A DNA stretch of 49,354 bases. It comes from Nemertoderma westbladi. Lineage: Eukaryota; Xenacoelomorpha; Nemertodermatida; Nemertodermatidae. Below the pieces are notes generated by a model that made no database searches, was not told the origin of the DNA, and saw only the letters and a program-made list of their open reading frames with translations. Where the stretch lies: the NCBI GenBank assembly GCA_032718475.1, contig JAUCBJ010003589.1, forward strand, positions 1 to 49,354, given 5' to 3'. The position numbers and the translations under genes are program-made. Shown here one piece after another: positions 31,349 through 43,300 of the stretch (position 1 is its first letter; each line of letters starts with the position of its first letter).

Positions 31349-34300
31349 CTGAAACATACAAAACCAAAAGTCAGTAAATACTAATAACAAAAAAATACTT
31401 CGCGTAGCACTTAAAGCTATTGGCAGATTTCCGGAAACAGGTTTTTTCTTCAAATTTAAGTTCCTGTAACCATGCAGGGACAGGATACGATACGATACGA
31501 AAACGGATTTTCGTATTTCGTATCGCAGTATTTTAATCGTATCGAATTTCGTATCGTATCATACAAATTAACTTCGTATAATACGAATAAATATTTTTCG
31601 TATTTTCGTAACTTATTATTTTGTAAATATTAATGTTTTCAACAGTCAAACCCGAGATCAACACCACTTATTTCTTTTGTAGATAAAATGATAAAATGTG
31701 TAAGGAGGATCGTTACTCACATTGAAATAAACTGTAGAAAAATGATAAAAAGACCACTGAAATATATAATCTAATTAATACAGTTCAAATAAACTTGTGA
31801 GGAGAACTCTAATCGAGCTTATAAGGCATTTATTATAAGAAGGGATCTAGGGGTCTTAACCTCGAATGATAAGTTTATTTTTACCGAAAATAACTTATCT
31901 TTTATTGGCGCAATTGTAGGACTAATCCCATCACATGCGTACGTGGTTTGGAGAGATATGAGATATTAATTTCAAGAAAAATTACGCGATTCCTAAATTT
32001 GTACACTACCCGGTTAAAAAGTACGCATGTGATGGGATTAGTCCTACAATTGCGCCAATAAAAGATAAGTTATTTTCGGTAAAAATAAACTTATCATTCG
32101 AGGTTAAGACCCCTAGATCCCTTCCTATAATAAATGTATAATAACAAACACCTCGAAAAATACAGCTTGCCAACACATTGTTACTATCAATAATAAAAAA
32201 AGCAGGGGCTAATAAAATGGCAGCTGTCTTTGAAATTAATACTCCATATCTCAAGAACCTGTGGCCTAGTGGTTGTAGTCTCGGCTTCCGCCTCGAGGTC
32301 CCAGGTTCGAATCCGACACCACGCTGATGAGACCCAGTAAGGTCGAAACGCGTACGTGGTTTGGAGAGATATGAGATATTAATTTCAAGAAAAATTACGC
32401 GATTCCTAAATTTGTACACTACCCGGTTAAAAAGTACGCATGTGATGGGATTAGTCCCACAATTGCGCCAATAAAAGATAAGTTATTTTTGGTAAAAATA
32501 AACTTATCATTCGAGGTTAAGACCCCTAGATCCCTTCTTATAATAAATGTATAATAACAAACACCTCGAAAAATACAGCTTGCCAACACATTGTTACTAT
32601 CAATTACTAGAACGCCATCAAGATGGCTTTAAACGAACCTGTCTTACACAGACTCCAAGAAACAGATGGGATTGGAAGATGCAAACCAAGAATGACTTGC
32701 ATCAACCAAAAAACTGCCTCCCATCTAATGTAATACACTTCGCCTAGGCAAACAAATCATAATCACAATTACTACGATGATGTGTGAAATGGTATCCATA
32801 TCCGCAACCTGAGAAACGGCCCAAAAGAGCAGTTTATTCTGCGGAGGGGTCTTTTCTGTATTAGATAAATAAAATAAAGAACACTATAATTACAGTATTT
32901 ATACCTGATACATTCTCAGTTAGCCTAATAAAAACATCGGAGCAACCAATATAATGTACATGTACAAGCATCCTATGAAAGTTTGTGAAATGTTCCCTAA
33001 GTCTACCCAACAGCCGTTGGTACCCGGCTGGCAGCCACCCTGGTTCAGTTTTATGGTTTTGTTAGTTTAATCGACAGCTGTTGTAAACGTCCCAGATATA
33101 CAAAACCTACTAAGCCTTTGCATTACAATTGAGCTTAGCCTAAGTTGATGACAGTATTATAACGATGACAATTAGGCCCTATAGATACATACGATATATA
33201 AATGATGTACTGCTTGACATTACACTAACTGGCTGAATAGAGATAGAACTATAATAATACGTTGGGCATTCTGTCAGATTTCAGTAGTAAGTAACCTCAT
33301 AATAATTGCTAAATATCAATCACCTGAAAAACATTTCAAGCAAGGGAGTTGTGGGTATTTAATTTCGCGTTCAATAATGTTGAAAATATGCAAATATTTC
33401 GAATATCGCACTTCGAATCGTTCCCAACTTTTTTATTCAACAACTAGACAACAATTGATAAATACTTGCGTTTACAATTTTACAATGCATGCAAGTGGTT
33501 TCAAGCCATTTGGTGAACATACATAGTGACATATATAGTGATATAGTGATATAGGTAAATATATATATCCATCGTGTTTTTGCCGGCCTCAGCTTTAGAC
33601 AAAAACTACCCAGTCTAAAGACAGGTTCGTTATAAGGCATTGATGTTATGATAAAGGCCCTAGTGAGAGAAATAAAACACGGTTTTATTCTTGTATTAGT
33701 TTAACTTTTATTCCATATTGGTACATCAAATTCAAAAGTATTCCACAAATAACGGTATTTGGCCTAGGTACAGCAGTACAGTACAGTATGCACAAAGTGA
33801 CATGGTAATATGGTAACGCCTACTTTTAGGCGCCGTTGCATAACGTCCTTCAGTATAGCCGCCATGTTGCTGTGGTTGACATATTGGAACATTGTTAAAT
33901 AAAAAATATTTGCCTATTATAGAGAGATTTATATGATTTTCTAAGTGTAATACAAAATACAATACAATATTTTATCAACTCTTAGATAAAATACAATACG
34001 AAAAAATACGAAACGTTTTTCGTATTTCGTATCGTATCTTGGATTTTTCGTATCGTATCGTATTTTCTAAAAATTGCATTCGTATCGTATCGTATCGTGA
34101 AAAATTGGTTCGTATCGTAACGTATTTTCGTATCATATCGTATCGTATCGTATCGTATCGTATCGTATCTTGAATTTTTCGTATCGTATCGTATTTTCTA
34201 AAAATTGCATTCGTATCGTATCGTATCGTGAAAAATTGGTTCGTATCGTAACGTATTTTCGTATCATATCGTATCGTATCGTATCGTATCGTATCTTGAA

Positions 34301-37300
34301 TTTTTCGTATCGTATCGTATTTTCTAAAAATTGCATTCGTATCGTATCGTATCGTGAAAAATTGGTTCGTATCGTATCGTATCGTATCGTATCGTATCGT
34401 ATCGTATCGTATCGTATCGTATCGTATCGTATCGTATCGTATCGTATCGTATCGTATCGTATCCTGTCCCTGCCTGTAACTATAGTCAAACTTGATTGTG
34501 ATCGTTTTAAATGGATTGTGTGAAGGCTTGTGAATTTTTTAAACTGTATGTTGAACTGAATGAAACACGAAATATAAAATATACGATCACTCCAAACTCG
34601 ATCGCTAAACTTCGCCGGTAATCGGTATAATGGTTCGGATTAGGTATACTTTAACAATGTACGACAATTGTCACCTAAATAAATAGGTCGTGGGGTCCTC
34701 AACCCGTATAGTAGTCAACATCAAGGTCAACTTTATATTTTACGAAATTTAAATATTTAGCATGAGCGACCTTGAAAATGTCAAGCTACCCTGAAATTTA
34801 ATTCGACTCACCAGATTCTGTCTTAACAAATACCTTATCAACTTCTCAAACTCAAAGTTTATGGACTGAGATTTCACAACCCACATTATTGGCAATTTTG
34901 TCCTGGTCAATTTAGCTATAGCAATTCTGTACTTTAAAATAGCTAAACGTTCTAGAATAATGTATTGAAAATATTATGTTAAATACCGGTAATTTGAGCA
35001 AAATTCATACACACACTCAAAAGTGTCACTTTGGTGTTTGTGGGGCGTTCCAAAACAGAACTCAATTAATATCCAATATTGGTTAGTACTCTGGAGAACC
35101 GAATATACGGGGTGCGGTGGCTGGAATAAACGTGGTGGGTAGAAAATTTAACATACTTAGTAAACATACAGTGTAGGCGCACAGGTACAGTTTGTAGTAC
35201 CTGCGGTTACAGGTGGTATACTCGGTACACGGTTTTTGATTTCTTTCACTTTCAACTCTCAATTATTAGAGTGCAACCTACTACAGTAGTACCTGCGGTT
35301 ACAGGTGGTATACTCGGTACACGGTTTTTGATTTATTTCAATTTCAACACTCAATTATTAATATGAGTGCAACCTACTACAGTAGTACCTACGGTTACCG
35401 GTGGTATACTCGGTACACGGTTTTTGTTTTCTTTCATTTTCAACTCTCAATTATTAATATGAGTGCAACCGGTTATTTACTCATAATAAAAAGTGTACTA
35501 AATTTTTTAGATGTTTGTAATTAGGGATAAGATAATTTTTAAGATTTTAAGATAAATTTTAAGATAATCTGGAATAAGAGAATTGTGGGTGGATTTTTTT
35601 TCAAAAATTAATTGCCGTGTCGCCCCGTCTATTCGGGACTCCAGAGTAGTTGAGCTGCTCTCTATTTAAATTAATAAATATTCCAGGACATTAAATTATT
35701 TAACATTGAGAAAGACAGCATCAGGAGTTGAGGAGCAGGTCTACAAAAATTGGAATCGCTGTAATTACTAGAAAATACTATACATTCATTAGATACATAC
35801 TGAATAAGATACAGAGTGCACATTTAACGAACTACATAGTTCGTTCAATTTATTTTGTAACTCTATTTCGTTCAATCTTTTATTAAAGAATTAAACAACA
35901 AGAAAGTTTCTCACATACTATGACTGGGTTTCTCATACTATGACTGGGTTTCTCATACTATGACTGGGTTTCTCATACTATGACCAGGTTTCTCATACTA
36001 TGGCTCTGATTCTCACAATATAGCTGAGTTTCTCATACTATGACTGGGTTTCTCATACTATGACTGGGTTTCTCATACTATGACTGGGTTTCTCATACTA
36101 TGACTGGGTTTCTCATACTATGACAAGGTTTCTCATACTATGGCTCTGATTCTCACAATATAGCTGAGTTTCTCATACTATGACTGGGTTTCTCATACTA
36201 TGACTGGGTTTCTCATACTATGACTGGGTTTCTCATACTATGACCAGGTTTCTCATACTATGGCTCTGATTCTCACAATATAGCTGAGTTTCTCATACTA
36301 TGACTGGGTTTCTCATACTATGATTGGGTTTCTCATACTATGACTGGGTTTCTCATACTATGACTGGGTTTCTCATACTATGACTGGGTTTCTCATACTA
36401 TGACCAGGTTTCTCATACTATGGCTCTGATTCTCACAATATAGCTGAGTTTCTCATACTATGACTGGGTTTCTCATACTATGACTGGGTTTCTCATACTA
36501 TGACTGGGTTTCTCATACTATGACTGGGTTTCTCATACTATGACTGGGTTTCTCATACTATGACTGGGATTCTCATACTATGACCAGGTTTCTCATACTA
36601 TGGCTCTGATTCTCACAATATAGCTGAGTTTCTCATACTATGACTGGGTTTCTCATACTATGACTGGGTTTCTCATACTATGACTGGGTTTCTCATACTA
36701 TGACCAGGTTTCTCATACTATGGCTCTGATTCTCACAATATAGCGAGTTTCTCATACTATGACTGGGTTTCTCATACTATGACTGGGTTTCTCATACTAT
36801 GACTGGGTTTCTCATACTATGACAAGGTTTCTCATACTATGGCTCTGATTCTCACAATATAGCTGAGTTTCTCATACTATGACTGGGTTTCTCATACTAT
36901 GACTGGGTTTCTCATACTATGACTGGGTTTCTCATACTATGACCAGGTTGCTCATACTATGGCTCTGATTCTCACAATATAGCTGAGTTTCTCATACTAT
37001 GACTGGGTTTCTCATACTATGATTGGGTTTCTCATACTATGACTGGGTTTCTCATACTATGACTGGGTTTCTCATACTATGACTGGGTTTCTCATACTAT
37101 GACCAGGTTTCTCATACTATGGCTCTGATTCTCACAATATAGCTGAGTTTCTCATACTATGACTGGGTTTCTCATACTATGACTGGGTTTATCATACTAT
37201 GACTGGGTTTCTCATACTATGACTGGGTTTCTCATACTATGGCTAGGTTTCTCATACTATGACTGGGTTTCTCATACTATGACTGGGTTTCTCATACTAT

Positions 37301-40300
37301 GACCAGGTTTCTCATACTATGGCTCTGATTCTCACAATATAGCTGAGTTTCTCATACTATGGCTGTGTTTCTCATACGATGACAGGGTTTTCTAACACAA
37401 TGGATGGGTTTCTCACATTATGGGTGGGTTTCTTATATTATGCTGTTTCTCAACTATGCTGGTTTCTCAAACTATGACTGGGTTTCTCAACTATGCTGTT
37501 TCTCAACTATGCTGGATTTCTCACTATGGCGTTTCTCACATATGGGTTTCTCATATAGGCTGTTTCTCAAACTACTGTTTCATCTATGGCTGGGTTTCTC
37601 ACTATGCTTGGTTTCTCATATATGCTGGTTTCTCATACTACGGATGGTTATCTTATATTATGACTGAGTATCTCACAATATAGCAGGGTTTCTCATATTA
37701 TGGCTGGGTTTCTAACAAACCATGACTGGGTTTCTAATACTATGGCTGGGTTTCTCATACTATGACTGGGTTTATCATACTATGGCGGGTTTCTTACAAT
37801 ATAGCTTGGTTTCTCATACTATGGCTAGATTTCTCATACTATGGCTAGATTTCTCATACTATGGCTGGGTTTATCATACTATGACTGGGTTTCTCATACT
37901 ATGGCTGGGTTTCTCAAACTATGACTCGGTTTCTCATACTATGGCTGTGTTTCTCAGTCACAATATAGCAGGGTTAATCATACTATGGCTGGGTTTCTAA
38001 CAATATAGCTTGGTTTCTCATACTATGGCTAGATTTCTCATACTATGGACTATGGCTAGATTTCTCATACTATGGCTGGGTTTCTCACAATATAGCTTGG
38101 TTTCTTATATTATGGCTGGATTTCTCAAACGATGACTGGGTTTCTCATATTATGGATGGGTTTCTCATACTATGACAGCATTTCTCACACTATAGCTGTG
38201 TTTTCTCACACTATAGCTGGGTTTCTCACATAATAGCTGTGTTTTCTCACACTATAACAGGGTTTTCTCACACAATATTCGAATCAACTCACGTCTGTAA
38301 AATCCCAAAGTTTCACTGATCCATCCTCAGAGCCGCATACTACTTGTGTATCGTTGTTGCCAAGGCAACACTCCAGTTTGTATTCGGTATTGGTGTGTCC
38401 GGTATACCTGGATCGGAAATAAAATCAATAGCCAATCCTAACAGTTACGTACGGACGGATGCTACTGGCGATTACAGAAAATTTGTTAAATAAAAAATTA
38501 ATAATATTAATTAGATTTTTTTTTAATATCTCAATACCCTGAGAATTAGGAGAATTTATGTGCGAATTAAAATCGATAATAAATAAAATTATAAATTTAA
38601 TTGTGTCATTGAAACTGTGTTAAACAATTGAAGATGATTCGTATTATTCACCAACTTACTCGTTCAACAATTCTCCAGTGTCCCTGTCTATTAATCTAAG
38701 AGTAGAATCTAGTGTCGCCACAAGTAGACATTGGGTATCGCGAGTAAACGCAACACACGTAACGGATTCTAGAACATAAGACGGATATTAATTAAAACAA
38801 TAGCTAAATCAGCGACTGCTTTATCAGCTGATATTTTAAGCAGCCCATCAGTGACTAGAAGGTCACTACTTGTCGTATGTTTATCGTGATCGTGAATGGG
38901 TTTATCATTAATTCTCGCTTTTTGTTTACGCATTGTTGGGGCAACAAACCAGTATTATATCCGTTTAATCCTGATTTTTTGAGGTAATATACTCGAAACA
39001 TGAATTTATTTAAGATTGTGAAATATTATGAGAATATACTAGCTAGTAATCGATTGTACTAAGAAACTATATATTTAAAGCATTGCTACGCAAGGTGGAA
39101 CTGCGATGGAAGTAGCTAAACTTAATCTTTACGTTTTGTGCTGATTTTTGAGAAGCCTACCGTAGCGGATTTCAATTTCACTCCATAATGATTTCCTTAT
39201 GCCATTTTATTATCAGTCTGTTTGGATTTGCCCAATAATAAAGTTAGACCAAAGCTTGCGTAAGAATGCGAAATTAAAATCATTAAGGAAAGGAAATTGA
39301 GATGCATTACTGTATGCCAAATTAAATAATTATTTTCAAAAATAATTGTTGCTTTTTACTGTAGCCTGAGAGTGGCGAACTTGTAGCATTGGAGGCGGAC
39401 AACAATGGCTATAAGATAACCTTCCGTTTTGTCTTTAAAGGGGTTTTTTTGAGTCGAAACTACAAAAATGAAAGTTTGTAATAATATGATATGTGGAAAC
39501 AAAACGACAGTGGGTGGTGTTGAGCATCGAACATAAATACAAACTAATTGATTTATCATGTTAATCATTGACAGTACTGTACAGCAAACCTCTGAGCATG
39601 AAAGTAACATATTTCTTAGCCATCCTCAGCAAAAAGCTCGAATTAATGATAAACTAATTATTGTCTGTTCGAGAACGGAATATACGGATATAATACCTTG
39701 AGCAAATAAATCATGTATAACTACTTCGGCCTACGGCCTCAGTAGTTATACGGATTAATTTGCTTCAGGTATTATAGCCGTATATTCCGTTCTCGAACAG
39801 TCAATAATTATAGTTTATTTATAGAATGAATGGGTGTTCTTAAATCGCTTATTATTTTTTTAAGTGTATTGACCACTCAACCACCCCCCCCCCCCCCCCA
39901 CCCCCCCCCCCCCCTCACTTTGTCACGTCGCACAATCTATACCAAATTTAATAACTTTATATAAATCACGGTGATTACCAGTTTAGGGATTATGTCATGG
40001 CTATAACACAGGGCTAATGTACCTACAGTTAGATTATGGGGTTTATTATCCGCCAAAACGTTTCACAAAATTGGGAAAGAATAAAGTGTTGCATCATATC
40101 AGATATACACAATTTCGATATCGTCAAATATAATAATATTATATATACGCCCCCAGTCGGGGCAAATGGACATATTATTAACATATTATTTAAATTATTA
40201 AAATTTGAGTTTATAAATATTATAAATATAATTAAATAATATAAAATATAAAAATACATCATGAACCGTAATATAGTGTCATTTTCTGATGACACGGACC

Positions 40301-43300
40301 CCCCCCCCCCCCTCCCCAACTTTTTCTACAAATCTTTATCATGTTGCTTGAAATTTGAAACACAACTAGTTCAACTCACCGTGCCGCAGCTCCAAACCAA
40401 AACCCAGTAAGTACATTTTTTGACTTTTCGAGATAATCGCGTTTAAAGTTTTTGGACTTTAAACAGCTGGCATTTGGTTAAAATTTAATTTGATGAGTTA
40501 TAATTTTGTGTACCTTTACAAATTGTACATATATATTAGTGCCAAAACTTTTTTTTTAAATTTATTCTTTACTTTTCATATAAATCGACTTACACGGTTT
40601 TGGTATGGTAGAAAAGAAAATAATTGTGATTTTTGATGCATCAATACCCAGTAACGTCATGATTCCCATTTCAAAACACAGTAACTAATTTGCCCACACC
40701 AAAACCCAGTAAACTAACATTTAACTTTTCCAATCAGTTACCTTTCCCATGCCAAAACCAAGTAACTGACAAGTCCCTTCGCCAAAACCCAGTAACTCTG
40801 ACTTCCTTCGCCAACGGTTAGCGAAAACAAAGAGGCAACATTCTAGAATATAATATTCTAGAACATTTAATTATTTGTCTACGTCTGTTGCGTTGCCGGA
40901 GTTACTGGGTTTTGGTTTGGCATAGTATCTGCATTCGGGAAATCCCACGTCAAAACCCAGTATCTCAAACTGCTGGAAACCCAGTAACTCTGTTTACTGG
41001 GTTTTGACGTGGTAAATCTGACATTGACAATATACATACTGGGTTTTGACTTGGACAATTTGTCTTTCGGAAACGATACTCGATTTTGTTCAGAAAATAC
41101 CAGGTGAAAACCCAGTAAAGAATTTTGCTCGAAACCCAGTAAGTGCAGTTACTGGGTTTTGGCGTAGGATCTTGGGATTTTTGAGCACATACTGGGTTTT
41201 GATGGAGTAACTTTTTCAAAATAACACCAGAAAGGATACACGAAACCCAGTAACTAGCATTACTGTGTTTCGACGTGGTATTTGCTCTAAATTAGCTAAT
41301 TAGTTAATTAATTAATTGTTAATACTGCGAAATCGGTTAGTGCTATGGTTTCGAAACTGAGTCAGATGAATTCTACGCCCCCAAAAACCCCAAAAATCGA
41401 AAAAAATAGATTTCGAAAAAAATTGACATACTGGGTTTTGGTTTGGAGCTGCCGCGTGGTTGATCCCATGAGGCCGGAATTTTCGATTTTGCCTTTAAAT
41501 TTTTTTTATAAGCGTTTTAAAAAAGTGTCTTTTGCGAAATCGCACCCTCCGTAACGTGGCCATTCTTCACTTTAGTCGTAATATCGTTTATCGTTATCGT
41601 AGTAGGCAACAGCAAAATGCCTACCCAATAGATCTACTGTGTAGCCATTGCCTACTATATTTATACGGCCAAACAGGTCACTTGAAGTGGCCTCTTAAAA
41701 TGAGGCCAGTTTTTTTTAACAATATTTTGATATGGGGTATTTCATTGATATTTCATTTTCTGCAATTTGGTCAACGGACGTAATTGAAGTCTCTTCGTTA
41801 AGCAAGATACTAAATTTTATGGTAGCAGCTAGTGTTTTAGATAGGTTTAGCTAGTAATTTCAACACTGGTTCCGACATCCTACTTCCCTCTATAAATATT
41901 TTGTAGTAGCTAGTTCTTATTACTATTTGTATAGAAAATATTCCAGAACATGTTAGCTATTCATTTAAAAAAAAAATATGTTCTAGAACAAATATTTTTT
42001 GTTCTAGAACATATTATTGATTTTCAACACGTTTTAGAACGATTCCATGCGTTTTAAATAGAATCCAGATTTTTGTCAAAAAAATGTTCTAGAATAAAAA
42101 ATATTTGTTCTAGAACATATTTTTTTTTTAAATGAATAGCTAACATGTTCTGGAACATTTTCTATACAAATAATAACAAGGACTAGCTACTACAAAATAT
42201 TTATAGAAGGAAGTAGGATGTCGGAACCAGTGTTGGAATTACTAGCTAAACCTATCTAAAACACTAGCTAAGCTACCATAAAATTTAGTATCATACTTAA
42301 CGAGGAGGCTTCAATTACGTCCGTTGACCAAATTGCAGCAAATTAAAAATTATATAACTCTCCCAATATCAAAATATTGTTAAAAAAAACTGGCATCTTT
42401 TTAAGAGGCCAGTTCAAGTGACCTGTTCGGCCGTATAAATATATTAGGCCATGGTGTAGCTATTCATACTTAAACAAATTGTTCCAGAATATTGTGTATT
42501 TATTAAATAAAATAAATGGCCTCCAGTGAACAATAATTCTTGCAATCTTTGAACGCCTATTTCTCAGCTGTTTCTCAACGAAATTCAGATATTGTTACAT
42601 ATTTGGAATCCTTTCAACGCAAGCTTTCTATTGATGTGAAAAAATTACGACTAAAGTGAAGAATGGCAATGATACAGAGGGTGCGATTTCGCAAAACACA
42701 CATTTTTAAAACGCTTATAAATAAAATTTAAAGGCGAAATCGAAAATTCCGGCTTCATGGTAACAACCACGGTGAGTTGAACTAGTTGTGTTTCAAATTT
42801 CAAGCAATATGATAAAGATTTGAAGAAAAATTTGGGGGGGGGGGGTCCGGGTCATCAGAAAATGACACTATATTACGGGTCATGGTGTATATCATAAAAT
42901 AATGAAAAGTAAAGCCATAAGTGGCTTGGGAGGGAAATTTAAAAAAACGCAGGAATTTCTGAAAAAAAGGTAAAGAAGATGAAAAAAGATACGCCAGTAA
43001 CGATTATTATGTAACTTCGGTAACATAAGATCAACTTACTGCCCATAAAGTCAATGTGGAGCGACCCTTTGCGAATATCGTAGCAGTATATCCGGCCATC
43101 TAGAGACCCGGCGAGGATACAGTGGTCGGACACGGCGAGTGTCTGCACCGAGTCGGTACTGTCGGACAGTGTCTGACAGGGGCTGCCGGAACGGGACCGA
43201 TTGTCCCATAGATGGACGAGGGCGTCTGTTGAAGCTGAATATATAATTAAGGCGATCAGGACAATCGAAAGTTATTAATTAAAATATAAAAAAAAAAATA

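Larger units (their letters stand above)
31827..32604 (+). mobile_element. Composite retrozyme/SINE-like repeat: inverted arms plus 413-bp direct repeat
   Basis: Two relationships are visible. First, 31827-31942 and 32021-32136 are near-perfect inverted arms of 116 bp around a 78-bp loop. Second, 31938-32191 is repeated directly at 32351-32604, offset by exactly 413 bp. Between the direct copies lie a tRNA-like promoter and a hammerhead ribozyme core whose predicted cut site marks the repeat boundary. Non-autonomous retrozymes and Penelope-like terminal repeats carry hammerheads in direct repeats, so this is the best fit, but no coding partner is in the window. Confidence 0.65.
31475..34472. 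mobile_element. hAT-like non-autonomous element, about 3 kb, with TCGTA-repeat ends
   Basis: The ends are inverted: CAGGGACAGGATACGATACG on the left and its reverse complement, ending CGTATCCTGTCCCTG, on the right. An 8-bp direct repeat CCTGTAAC flanks it (31463-31470 and 34473-34480), although four extra bases (CATG) separate the left copy from CAGGG. CAGGG-type ends and an 8-bp duplication fit hAT transposons. No transposase is encoded; the interior holds a tRNA-like/hammerhead repeat and otherwise AT-rich sequence. It lies within WDR83 intron 6. Confidence 0.65.
40257..42887. mobile_element. Inverted-repeat element family A, copy 1, with nested insertions
   Basis: The ends match family A copy 2 at 46544-47264. 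The left arm reads ATGAACCGTAATATAGTGTC, a C-rich run and TTCAACTCACCGTG; the right arm is its reverse complement, ending ACGGGTCATGGTG. The left arm is split at 40383 by element B and resumes at 41456 (GTGGTTGATCCCATGA). A long foldback occupies 41650-42450, and the remaining internal part (42480-42660) matches the reverse complement of copy 2's interior. No coding region was found. Confidence 0.75.

Noticed and set aside
32262-32330. Functional tRNA gene
   Set aside because: The A and B boxes are good, but the acceptor stem does not pair and the element is part of a dispersed-type repeat.
32006-32419. 137-codon minus-strand ORF
   Set aside because: It runs antisense through the tRNA-like/hammerhead repeat; the peptide is typical of SINE antisense translation.
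34133-34523. ORFs on both strands with (RYDTI) and (SYRIV) repeats
   Set aside because: Artefact of the TCGTA pentanucleotide repeat, which is open on both strands.
35917-37380. Possible CRISPR array
   Set aside because: There are no unique spacers between repeats, only variant units, and the setting is a eukaryotic intron.
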